From Vicinamibacterales bacterium (lineage in GTDB: Bacteria; Acidobacteriota; Vicinamibacteria; Vicinamibacterales; UBA2999): a stretch of DNA of 64,000 nucleotides. The position numbers and the translations under genes are program-made. The notes under the pieces were generated by a model that saw only the letters and a list, made by a program, of their open reading frames with translations, searched no databases and had not been told where the DNA came from. The stretch covers positions 1 to 64,000 of the forward strand of contig JAWKHS010000012.1 of NCBI GenBank assembly GCA_041394705.1. Reading direction: 5' to 3'. The number at the start of each line of letters is the position of its first letter. Position 1 is the stretch's first letter. This document shows, one piece after another, positions 8,649 to 15,743 of the stretch.

Positions 8649-9684
8649 CGCCCTCGTCCGGATGGTGCTCTTCGCCGAGGCCCTGGCCCTGGCCGTCGGC
8701 GTCGCCCTGCTCGTGGCGCATGCCGCGTGGTGGTGGTGGTACGACCGGTGGATCGAAGGCCGCGTCGACGCCGTCCGCAGCTCCCTGCGCGAGGCGCTCG
8801 CCGGCGGAGCCCGCGACCTCGCCTTCGCACGCGACTTCGTCCGTCTTCCGATGCGCCTCCAGATCTACCTCCTCGGCGAGCTGGCACCGTACCTCTCCGG
8901 GCAGGAACGCCAGTCCCTCCGTCAGCTGGCGGAACGCGCCGGCCTGCTCGGAAAGGCCGAGCGGCTCTGCCAAAGCTGGTTCTGGTCGCGCCGCCTCTTC
9001 GGCGCCAAGATCTGCACGCTCGTCGGCCACCCCGCCGAGGTCGTCCTGGCGCTCCTGGGCGATCGCCATCCCGGCGTGCGCGCCCAGGCCGTCGAGTGCG
9101 CCATCCATCGGCCGGATCCCGCCGTCGTCGAGACGCTCCTCGCGATGCTGGCCGACGGCGACGGGCGCTGCCGCTTCGCGGCCCAGGACACCCTCGTGAA
9201 GGTGGGGCACGCGGCGGTGGCCCCCCTCATCGCCTACCTGGGCTCGGCGGGGCACACCGGCACGCTCGGCGCGCTCGACGTCGCGCTGACGATGGCCGAT
9301 GCGCGCCTGCTCGCGCCGGCCTCGGTCCTGGCCGGAGCGCCTGCGGCCGACGTCCGGGCGCGCGCCATCGCCCTGCTCGGCGCGCTGGGCAGCGCCGAGG
9401 GCATTGCCGCGGTGGAGCGCGCCCTGGCCGACCCGGCGCCTGTCGTGCGCCAGGCGGCGCTCAAGGCGCTCGGCGCCCTCACGCACTGGCCGGCCGCCCC
9501 GCAGGTCGCGCGGCTGGTGCACGACCCGGTCTGGGACGTGCGCCGCCAGGCCGCCCTCTGCCTGCGGGCGCTAGGCGCGCCGGGGCTCATCTTCCTCCGT
9601 CAGCTCCGGCAGTCGCCGGATCCGGTGTCGTCGTCGGTGGCGCGCTACGCGCTCGACCTGGCAGCGGTGGGTGCCCAGGCATGA
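8638..9684 (+). CDS. membrane-anchored HEAT-repeat protein
   Basis: This 348-aa protein has one N-terminal membrane helix (about residues 8-33, ending WWWWYDRW) and then a cytoplasmic array of HEAT/PBS-type helical repeats (about 130-340) with units such as DPAPVVRQAALKALGAL and DPVWDVRRQAALCLRALG. HEAT arrays bind proteins; no catalytic motif is seen. The GTG start at 8638 overlaps the previous gene by 11 bp, and its stop overlaps the next ATG by 4 bp, so the three genes should be made together. The natural reading is an adaptor linking the upstream receiver protein to the glycosyltransferase, but that is inference. Confidence 0.85.
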   Translation: MSADALVRMVLFAEALALAVGVALLVAHAAWWWWYDRWIEGRVDAVRSSLREALAGGARDLAFARDFVRLPMRLQIYLLGELAPYLSGQERQSLRQLAERAGLLGKAERLCQSWFWSRRLFGAKICTLVGHPAEVVLALLGDRHPGVRAQAVECAIHRPDPAVVETLLAMLADGDGRCRFAAQDTLVKVGHAAVAPLIAYLGSAGHTGTLGALDVALTMADARLLAPASVLAGAPAADVRARAIALLGALGSAEGIAAVERALADPAPVVRQAALKALGALTHWPAAPQVARLVHDPVWDVRRQAALCLRALGAPGLIFLRQLRQSPDPVSSSVARYALDLAAVGAQA

Positions 9685-11126
9685 CGCCCACGCTCGGCGC
9701 GATCGTCGAGGCCCTGATGGTCCCGGTCGAGGCGTCGGTGCTCGTGTACTTCGTCCTCATCAACGGCGCCTACGTCGCGCTCCTGGCCGCGGCCGTGATC
9801 GAGATGCGCCGCCGGCGCAACGAGGCCGTCGGCATCAACGACCACATCGTCGTCGGCTCGCGCCTCGCCCCGACCATCAGCATCCTCGCGCCCGCCTACA
9901 ACGAGGAGGCGACGATCACGGCCAGCGTCCAGTCGCTGCTGACGCTCGACTACCCGAACCTCGAAGTGGTCGTCATCGCCGACGGCTGCAAGGACGCCAC
10001 CATCGACGTGCTCAAGGCGGAGTTCGCCCTCGTCGAGGTGCACCGCGCCTACGCGCCGCGCGTCGCGACGAAGGGCGTCGTGGCGCTGTATCGATCGGCC
10101 CGCCACGCCAACCTCGTGGTGGTGGACAAGCTGAACGGCGGCAAGGCCGATGCGCTGAACGTGGGCCTCAACCTGGCGAGCGGCGAGCTCGTGTGCGCCA
10201 TCGACGCCGACACGCTCATCGAGCGCGGCGCGCTCGTGCGGCTGGCGCGCCCCATGATCATCGACTCGGGCGTGGTGGCCACGGGCGGCACGATCCGGCC
10301 CGTGAACGCGGTCCCGACCCGCAACGGGCAGGTGCTCGACGTCACCGTGCCCCGCACGCTGCTCGCCGGCGTGCAGGTGGTCGAGTACCTCAGGGCGTTC
10401 CTGCTCGGACGTCTGGGCCTGAACCGCCTCGGTGGCAACCTGATCATCTCGGGCGCGTTCGGGCTCTTCAGGCGCGAGCCGATGCTCGCCGCCGGGGGGT
10501 GGCTGCACGACACCGTCGGCGAGGACATGGAGCTCGTGGTCCGCCTCCGGCGCCTGGGCTACGAGAATCGCGGCCCGAGCAGCGTCGTCTTCGTGCCCGA
10601 TCCCACCGCCTGGACGGAGGTGCCCGAATCGTGGGGCGTGCTCGGACGCCAGCGCGACCGCTGGCATCGCGGGCTGACCGACACGCTCTGGCGCCACCGG
10701 CGGCTGATCGGGAACCCGCGGTACGGCGCGATGGGCCTCGTGGTCTTCCCCTATTTCGTGGTGGTCGAACTCCTCGCGCCGGTGGTCGAGGCGCTGGGGC
10801 TCGTGGTGCTGGCCGCCTCGCTCGCCGTCGGCCTGGTGGACCGGTCCTTCGCGGTGCTGTTCTTCGCACTCGCCGTCGGCATCGGCCTGGTCCTGAGCGT
10901 CGCGACGCTGCTGCTCGACCAGGCGTCGTTCATGCGGTTCCGGCGCCCGCGCGACCTGGCGTGGCTCGTCTGGTGGAGCGTCGCCGAGAACCTGGGCTAC
11001 CGCCAGATGACCGTGTACTGGCGCCTGCGCGGTCTCGTGAAGTACCTCCGCGGACGATCCGACTGGGGCGCGATGACGCGCAAGGGCTTCGCCACCCGGC
11101 CCGCCACCACGGCGCGGCCCGGCTAG
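9681..11126 (+). CDS. processive family 2 glycosyltransferase, membrane polysaccharide synthase
   Basis: This 481-aa protein has an N-terminal membrane helix (about 12-36), a GT-A domain with APAYNEEATI (about 74), the DAD metal-binding motif (about 174), GEDMEL (about 279) for the catalytic acid and QRDRW (about 323), then about three C-terminal membrane helices (350-430). This is the architecture of synthases such as PgaC, BcsA and hyaluronan synthase, which polymerise and export polysaccharide from nucleotide sugars. The sugar cannot be told from sequence. No PilZ domain is visible. The ATGA overlap with the HEAT gene shows translational coupling; the stop overlaps the convergent metalloprotease stop. 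Confidence 0.9.
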   Translation: MTPTLGAIVEALMVPVEASVLVYFVLINGAYVALLAAAVIEMRRRRNEAVGINDHIVVGSRLAPTISILAPAYNEEATITASVQSLLTLDYPNLEVVVIADGCKDATIDVLKAEFALVEVHRAYAPRVATKGVVALYRSARHANLVVVDKLNGGKADALNVGLNLASGELVCAIDADTLIERGALVRLARPMIIDSGVVATGGTIRPVNAVPTRNGQVLDVTVPRTLLAGVQVVEYLRAFLLGRLGLNRLGGNLIISGAFGLFRREPMLAAGGWLHDTVGEDMELVVRLRRLGYENRGPSSVVFVPDPTAWTEVPESWGVLGRQRDRWHRGLTDTLWRHRRLIGNPRYGAMGLVVFPYFVVVELLAPVVEALGLVVLAASLAVGLVDRSFAVLFFALAVGIGLVLSVATLLLDQASFMRFRRPRDLAWLVWWSVAENLGYRQMTVYWRLRGLVKYLRGRSDWGAMTRKGFATRPATTARPG

Positions 11127-11884
11127 TCGAACAGCGAGGCGCCCCCTGTCCGGAGCCACGTGCGCGCCTCCAGGTAGCGAGGGCACGCGTCGGCCACGAG
11201 TGTCCAGAACCGCGACGAGTGATTCATCTGGCGCCGGTGCATCAGCTCGTGGATCAGCACGTATTCCCGGACCCACGGCGGCACCTGGACGAGCCGCCAG
11301 TTGAGCGAGATGGCGCCGCGTCGCGAACAGGACCCCCAGCGCGACCGCTGATTCCGGATGGAGACGGCGGCCACCGTCAGGTCGTGGCGAGCGGCCAGCG
11401 TGAGGAGTTCGGCGGGCAGGAGCCGGCGCGCGCGGCGTCGCAGCCACGCGTGCACGTCGGATCGCAGCGCGCCGCCGTCGCCGGGCCGGCGTGACACCAC
11501 CGCGTCGTCGATCCGGGCGGCCCCGCCGTCGTCGAGCACGATCGGCCGCTCCACGCCGTCGATCGCCACCAGTCGGCCCGGACGCCACGGGGCCGGCCGG
11601 CGGGCGGCGGCCGCCGCCTGCTTCGCCGCAATCCACGGCCGCTGCGTCTCGACGAAACGGCGGGCCTCCCGCTGGGTGCCCCACCAGGGAATCGTCACCC
11701 GCAGCGATCCGTCGTCGAGCACTCTGAGCACGTAGCGCCGCGTGCCCCGCCGCCGCACGAAGACCGGATCGGCCGGGGACACCGCGGGGGCGTCCACCCG
11801 CGCCGCCTCCTCCGGCGCGCCGGCCTCCCCCGCCGGCGCGAGCGGGAGCGCGAGTTGCGCGTCCGAGCGGCGCACGCGGCTCAC
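11123..11884 (-). CDS. YgjP/M48-type zinc metallopeptidase
   Basis: This 253-aa protein ends with the YgjP family signature: RSRWGSCS (about 184), then the zinc motif HELMH (about 216) and a third His ten residues on (RRQMNHSSRFW). The N-terminal part holds the family's beta domain (RRYVLRVLDDGSLRVTIP). YgjP-like proteins are small cytoplasmic putative peptidases with unclear substrates. It starts with GTG overlapping the stop of the PagL-like gene by 4 bp (GTGA), so the two are co-translated. The stop codon overlaps the stop of the convergent glycosyltransferase gene. Confidence 0.88.
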   Translation of the reverse strand: MSRVRRSDAQLALPLAPAGEAGAPEEAARVDAPAVSPADPVFVRRRGTRRYVLRVLDDGSLRVTIPWWGTQREARRFVETQRPWIAAKQAAAAARRPAPWRPGRLVAIDGVERPIVLDDGGAARIDDAVVSRRPGDGGALRSDVHAWLRRRARRLLPAELLTLAARHDLTVAAVSIRNQRSRWGSCSRRGAISLNWRLVQVPPWVREYVLIHELMHRRQMNHSSRFWTLVADACPRYLEARTWLRTGGASLFD

Positions 11885-12468
11885 GGCGCCCCCACGACGG
11901 TCCAGCCAATCGTGACCATGTGCGCGTTCACGCCCGGGTTGCTGCGAAGACGGTTGCCGTTGGAGATGTGGTGCAGCCGATAGCCGATCACCAGGCCCTG
12001 GCCGCCGGCGCCGATCACGCGCACGCCGACGCCCGCGTGCGACGTGAAGTTGCTGCCGGTCGTGCCGCGGGGGACGGCGGCCGACGTCCAGAGGGCGCCG
12101 CCGCCGAGTTCGGCGAACGGGTGGACCCGGCCCCGTGGCCCGAAGTTCCATCGCCACGCGAGCGGCGCGACGCCGACGCCGCGCGCCCGCCCGCCCGACC
12201 ACTCCGCGAAGATGGGTGTGACCTCGATCGACCACTCGAAACGGCCCGCGAGGCGCCCGTGGCCGCGCAGGTCGGTCAGCACCCGCCCGAACGCGACGTG
12301 GGTGGTGGCGTACCGCTCGCCGCCCCCGGACTGCAGGATCGCGATGCCCTGAGCAACTGCGGCAGTGACCGACCATTCCGTGGCGCCGCGCGTCACGGGC
12401 GCCTGCGCCTGAAGCGGAGCGCTCGCGGCCAGGTGCGCCAGGAGGGTCACGGCACAGGCGGCGTACAA
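11881..12468 (-). CDS. PagL/acyloxyacyl-hydrolase-like outer membrane protein
   Basis: This about 195-aa protein has a signal peptide (hydrophobic run, then PLQAQAP), a small predicted beta barrel, and near the C-terminus the motif GYRLHHISNG, which matches the His and Ser of lipid A 3-O-deacylase PagL. The Glu expected about 12 residues later is not seen (NPGVNAHM), so deacylase activity is uncertain. PagL removes acyl chains from lipid A in the outer membrane. The start is unclear: TTG at 12468 gives a good signal peptide, GTG at 12450 a shorter one. The gene diverges from ytxJ with only 7 bp between starts. Confidence 0.7.
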   Translation of the reverse strand: MYAACAVTLLAHLAASAPLQAQAPVTRGATEWSVTAAVAQGIAILQSGGGERYATTHVAFGRVLTDLRGHGRLAGRFEWSIEVTPIFAEWSGGRARGVGVAPLAWRWNFGPRGRVHPFAELGGGALWTSAAVPRGTTGSNFTSHAGVGVRVIGAGGQGLVIGYRLHHISNGNRLRSNPGVNAHMVTIGWTVVGAP

Positions 12469-12469
12469 T
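12464..12469 (+). promoter_or_regulatory. -10 box, leaderless start of the ytxJ-like gene
   Basis: TACAAT followed by 6 nt and the GTG at 12476. No clear -35 box. The box lies inside the 5' end of the divergent PagL-like gene. Confidence 0.55.
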
Positions 12470-12475
12470 CGGAAG

Positions 12476-12838
12476 GTGACCGACTTCCGTGCCCTCGCGT
12501 CCGCCGACGAGCTCACCACGCTGATCGCGCGTTCCTCCGTCGAGCCGATCGTCATCTTCAAGCACAGCGACTCGTGCGGATCGAGCTGGATGGCCCGGGC
12601 GGATCTGGTCTCGGGGGATCTCCCCATGCCCGTGCACGAGATCGTCGTGCAGCGGTCCCGCGACCTGGCGCACGACGTGGCGGCGCGCCTGCGCGTACGG
12701 CACGAGTCGCCCCAGGCCCTGGTCGTGGCGGGCGGCGCGGCGGTGTGGCACTCGTCGCACGCCGGCGTCACCGCCGAGCGCGTGCGGCAGGCCTGGACGG
12801 CCGCGGCGGACGCGCTCACGCCCGCTCCGGCGCGCTGA
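12476..12838 (+). CDS. ytxJ: YtxJ-like monothiol bacilliredoxin
   Basis: This 120-aa protein has a thioredoxin-like fold with a single active-site Cys in IVIFKHSDSCGSS (Cys about residue 33), matching the FKHS-x-x-C motif of the YtxJ family (DUF2847), which is linked to bacillithiol-dependent redox control. The second half keeps the thioredoxin beta strand (SPQALVVAGG). No signal peptide, so it acts in the cytoplasm. The GTG start lies 6 nt after a TACAAT box. The 3' end overlaps the convergent rhodanese-methyltransferase gene by 23 bp. Its presence suggests that this organism makes bacillithiol or a similar thiol. Confidence 0.85.
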   Translation: MTDFRALASADELTTLIARSSVEPIVIFKHSDSCGSSWMARADLVSGDLPMPVHEIVVQRSRDLAHDVAARLRVRHESPQALVVAGGAAVWHSSHAGVTAERVRQAWTAAADALTPAPAR

Positions 12839-13679
12839 GCTTGCGCGCCACCACGGACGCCACCATCCGGCCGTCGACCTCGCCCTCGCGCTGCTGCTCC
12901 ACGACGAGCGGCGCCACGAGACGCGGCAGTTCGCCAGGTTCCAGCAGGTAGTCCGGATTCGTGGGCCGTCCGCGCGCGGCCTGGGCCGTCGTGAACGTCT
13001 CGTAGAACAGCACGCCGCCCGGCGCGAGCGCCGCGACGAGGGCCGGAACGAGGGGCCGGTGCAGGTAGTGGACGACGACGATGGCGCCGTAGCGCCCGGC
13101 GCCGAGGTCCACGCCCGGCGCCTCGAGGTCCAGGACCTGGGCCGTGACCGGCCACCCCATGCGAGCGGCCACCCGGCCCAGCGCCTCCATCGTCTCCGCA
13201 TCCCGGTCCACGGCCGTCACCGGCCACCCGGCCCCGGCGAGCAGCAGCGCGTGGCGCCCGCGGCCCGCGGCCACGTCGAGCACCGGCGCGCCGCGCGGCA
13301 GCAGTCGCGCATGCTCGAGCAACCAGCCGGCCGGGCCAGCGATGGGCGCAGAGCCGAAGTCACGGGCGCCGCGCCACGCCGCCATCCCGCCCGCCAGGTC
13401 GTAGACCGGAGCCAGACCGGCCGCCACCAGCACCTCGGCGGCCGCGGCGCTGCGAACGCCATGCTCGCAGCAGACGAGGATCGGAGTCCCGTCGTCGGGA
13501 AGCACGGCGGGCGCCGAGGCCACCAGGTCCACCGGCAGCAGGCGGGCGCCGGGCAGGTGGCCCAACTGCGCGAACTCGCCGGGGGTACGGACGTCCAGAA
13601 TCGACACCGGTCCCGAGGCCAGGAGGCGCGCGGCCTCGTCGCCCGAGACGCGAACGGCACCGGACCCGCCGTGGTTCAT
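12816..13679 (-). CDS. rhodanese-methyltransferase fusion protein
   Basis: This 287-aa protein joins two domains. Residues about 8-105 are a rhodanese domain with SILDVRTPGEF and an active-site loop CEHGVRS (Cys about 70). Residues about 115-280 are a TehB-like class I methyltransferase with VLDVAAGRGRHALLLA and TAVDRD. A rhodanese moves sulfane sulfur through its Cys; TehB-type enzymes methylate tellurite or thiols. The fusion suggests methylation of a sulfur or metalloid species carried by the first domain, which is inference. It starts by ATGA overlap with the upstream VOC gene and is convergent with ytxJ. Confidence 0.85.
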   Translation of the reverse strand: MNHGGSGAVRVSGDEAARLLASGPVSILDVRTPGEFAQLGHLPGARLLPVDLVASAPAVLPDDGTPILVCCEHGVRSAAAAEVLVAAGLAPVYDLAGGMAAWRGARDFGSAPIAGPAGWLLEHARLLPRGAPVLDVAAGRGRHALLLAGAGWPVTAVDRDAETMEALGRVAARMGWPVTAQVLDLEAPGVDLGAGRYGAIVVVHYLHRPLVPALVAALAPGGVLFYETFTTAQAARGRPTNPDYLLEPGELPRLVAPLVVEQQREGEVDGRMVASVVARKLSAPERA

Positions 13680-14086
13680 GGCTGGGCGACGCGCTCCGCG
13701 AACGTGATCAGGTGCCCGTCCGGGTCGTGGATGGCGAACTCCCGCATGCCGTACGGCTGCGTCCGGAGCGGCATGACGATCGGCACGGATTGCGACACCC
13801 GGGCGTGCAGGGCGTCCACGCCCTCCAGCACGACGAACAGCGTGGACGTACCGCCGAAGGCCGGCGCTCCGTACTCAGGCAGGTCCCGCGCCACGGCGGC
13901 CGGATCGTTCAGGAAGACGGCGACGCCGTCGCGGTCGAGCCACACGAACGCGTGCGGCGCCGCGTCGGGCACGGTCTGGGCGACGCGGAAGCCGAGCACG
14001 TCGCAGTAGAAGGCGGTGCTCCGGGCGATGTCCCGCACGATGAGGTTCGGAGTGATGGTGGTGAATCGAACGGCGTCGGTCGGCAT
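13676..14086 (-). CDS. VOC (glyoxalase/bleomycin resistance) family protein
   Basis: This 136-aa protein fits one vicinal-oxygen-chelate module pair: TPNLIVRDIARSTAFYCDVLGF at the N-terminus and MREFAIHDPDGHLITFAE at the C-terminus, where the Glu is a typical metal ligand. The substrate is unknown. The ATG at 14086 was chosen because GGGGAG lies about 7 nt upstream and the VOC domain begins there; the frame continues to 14485 without homology. The stop overlaps the ATG of the rhodanese-methyltransferase gene (ATGA). The 219 bp between this start and the next gene hold only a weak GCCGG/CCGGC hairpin near 14250. Confidence 0.85.
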   Translation of the reverse strand: MPTDAVRFTTITPNLIVRDIARSTAFYCDVLGFRVAQTVPDAAPHAFVWLDRDGVAVFLNDPAAVARDLPEYGAPAFGGTSTLFVVLEGVDALHARVSQSVPIVMPLRTQPYGMREFAIHDPDGHLITFAERVAQP

Positions 14087-14293
14087 CGGTCGCTCCCCGC
14101 GCGTGCAGCCGGCCATCGGAGGCCGCCGTGCACACGCTTGGCCTGTGCTCGGGGAACCTCCATCCGCGTCGAGACGAGCCCCCGACGCAGGTAGGGCTCC
14201 TGGTGGCACATCCGGGGCGGAGCCCGCGAGGGACGCCGGCAGTCTACCGGCGGCTCCGACCGGCTGCAACCGCGGCGCGGCGGCGCCTCCTGC

Positions 14294-14299
14294 TATGCT
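14294..14299 (+). promoter_or_regulatory. extended -10 box, leaderless start
   Basis: TGC-TATGCT is followed by 6 nt and the GTG at 14306. The same TGC-TATRCT form occurs at 14616, 37967 and, on the minus strand, 48057. Confidence 0.55.
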
Positions 14300-14305
14300 C
14301 TCGAC

Positions 14306-14569
14306 GTGGCACGCGGCTGGGAGAGCAAGGCCATCGAGTCGCAGCAGGAGGACCGCCGGGACGCCAGCCGGCTCCGCCCCGCGCTGTCGCCGGACGCGCG
14401 AGCCAGGCGGGAACGGGCCCAGACAGTGGCGCTGGCCCTGGCCGACACCACCGCGCAGCTCCAGGTGGCCTGCCGTCCGGCCCACCGCGACCAGTTGCGG
14501 CAGCGGGTGGCGGCCCTGGAAGCGCTGCTCGCCGAGCTCCGCGATCCGGGCCCGGGCACGGCCGAGTAG
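14306..14569 (+). CDS. small protein of unknown function, RGWESK motif
   Basis: This 87-aa charged protein starts MARGWESKAIESQQ and continues with two helices rich in Arg, Ala, Leu and Gln (about 30-50 and 58-80), likely a helical hairpin or coiled coil. I believe that the RGWESK start occurs in other acidobacterial hypothetical proteins, but that is memory and not checked. No Cys, signal peptide or membrane helix. A TGCTATGCT box 6 nt before the GTG supports a real leaderless gene. No functional partner is evident: upstream is a divergent VOC gene and downstream an RRM gene with its own promoter. Confidence 0.65.
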   Translation: MARGWESKAIESQQEDRRDASRLRPALSPDARARRERAQTVALALADTTAQLQVACRPAHRDQLRQRVAALEALLAELRDPGPGTAE

Positions 14570-14591
14570 GAAGGGGCCGATGGAACGTCCG

Positions 14592-14621
14592 TTGCAGACC
14601 CGGTCCGCTCCCTGCTATGCT
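14592..14621 (+). promoter_or_regulatory. sigma70-type promoter of the first RRM gene
   Basis: TTGCAG at 14592-14597 and TATGCT at 14616-14621 are separated by 18 nt, with TGC before the -10. The implied leader to the GTG at 14784 is about 155 nt, long for this window. Confidence 0.55.
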
Positions 14622-14783
14622 CCCTCAGCCGAGGACACCCCCGCGATCGCGATCGCCCCCGCGCTTCCATTCTCCTGACGCTTCCTCACCGGCACTTGTC
14701 ACCTGTCATCCCGATCCGATCGTGGAGACACCAAGCATCGCCAACCCGTGAGTCGAAGAGACGACCTCCAAGAGTAACCAGCC

Positions 14784-15458
14784 GTGCCACCCGTTCGTTT
14801 GTTCATCGGAAACCTGCCCTACAACGCCACTGAAGACGACATCCGCTCGCACTTCGCCACCGTGGCGCAACCGACGCAGATCGTCCGGCCGCTCGACCGT
14901 GAGACCGGCCGGGCCCGCGGCTTCGCCTTCGTGGAATACGGGGAGCGGACGCACGCGGAGGAAGCCATCAAGCGCTTCGACGGGCAGCTCTTCATGGGCA
15001 GGCCGCTGGCCGTGAGCGAAGCCCGGGCCCGGGAAGACCGCGGCCCTTCCGGTCCGCGTCCCGGTGGATACGGCGGGCCGCGTCCGGGCGGCGGCATGGG
15101 CGGTCCACGCCCCGGCGGCTTCTCGCCGCGTCCGCCAGGCGAAGGCGGGTACGGGTCCCGGCCGGGTGGCTTCCGTGGCCCCGGGGGCGGCGAGGGCGCG
15201 GGCGCCCAGAGCGACGCGGCGATCGCCCGTCAGAGCCGTTTCGGCCCGCCGGCTCCGCCCAAGGGCAAGAAAGGCCCCAAGGCCGGGTTCCAGCAGAAGG
15301 AACGGGGGCCGCGCGGCCCAATCCCGACCAAGTTCACGGGGCGGGTGTTCGGCCTGGACGACGACGCCGAGGCCAGCGGCACGGACGACTCGCTGCCGGA
15401 CTTCATGCGCGGCGACGAGGCGGACGACCAGAAGGACGACAAGGACGCCGAGGAGTAG
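14784..15458 (+). CDS. RRM-type RNA-binding protein with Gly/Arg/Pro-rich tail
   Basis: This 224-aa protein has one RRM domain (residues 1-80) with RNP2 LFIGNLPY and RNP1 RGFAFVEY, so it should bind single-stranded RNA. Residues about 85-150 are a low-complexity tail of PRPGG repeats, followed by a basic patch (PPKGKKGPKAG) and an acidic C-terminus ending DDKDAEE. Bacterial RRM proteins are often cold-induced. The leader of about 155 nt fits post-transcriptional control. AGTAACC sits 4 nt before the GTG start; the second RRM gene (47563-47898) has the same 7-mer before its ATG. The disordered tail could support phase separation, which is speculation. Confidence 0.9.
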   Translation: MPPVRLFIGNLPYNATEDDIRSHFATVAQPTQIVRPLDRETGRARGFAFVEYGERTHAEEAIKRFDGQLFMGRPLAVSEARAREDRGPSGPRPGGYGGPRPGGGMGGPRPGGFSPRPPGEGGYGSRPGGFRGPGGGEGAGAQSDAAIARQSRFGPPAPPKGKKGPKAGFQQKERGPRGPIPTKFTGRVFGLDDDAEASGTDDSLPDFMRGDEADDQKDDKDAEE

Positions 15459-15504
15459 GCTCGGCCTGCCCGACTCCCCCGCCCGCGCTGCCGCGCCGGC
15501 CGAC

Positions 15505-15510
15505 TATGAT
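15505..15510 (+). promoter_or_regulatory. -10 box, leaderless start of the 73-aa gene
   Basis: TATGAT followed by 6 nt and the ATG at 15517. No good -35 box upstream. Confidence 0.55.
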
Positions 15511-15516
15511 CGATCG

Positions 15517-15738
15517 ATGGACCTGACGAGTCCCACCGTGCTGTGGCGCCTGTGGAGTCCCTCGGGCGAGCAGGCGCGGGCCGTGGTCATCCCCGGGGAT
15601 CCGCAGACCACGCTGACCCTCTTCGTCGGCGACGTGATGGACCGCGCCGAGAACTTCGACGGCATCGAGATCGCGCTGTTCCGGGCCGACGACATCAAGT
15701 CGTCGCTGCTCGGGACCGGCTGGCGCGAAGAGCCCTGA
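15517..15738 (+). CDS. 73-aa protein of unknown function in front of ispG
   Basis: The protein starts MDLTSPTVLWRLWSPSG and looks like a small alternating beta/alpha domain with balanced composition (VVIPGDPQTTLTLFVGDVMD). No Cys, signal or membrane helix. The frame runs upstream to 15064 inside the RRM gene, but that part is a shadow; the TATGAT box 6 nt before the ATG fixes the start. It ends 5 nt before the ispG start and ispG has no promoter of its own that I can see, so the two form an operon. I know no function; a cofactor or control role for isoprenoid synthesis would be a guess. Confidence 0.7.
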   Translation: MDLTSPTVLWRLWSPSGEQARAVVIPGDPQTTLTLFVGDVMDRAENFDGIEIALFRADDIKSSLLGTGWREEP

Positions 15739-15743
15739 CCGCC

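Noticed and set aside
9645..11909. Minus-strand 754-codon frame opposite the glycosyltransferase
   Set aside because: Composition is a His/Asp/Arg-rich mirror of the GT2 gene, which has all its catalytic motifs on the plus strand.
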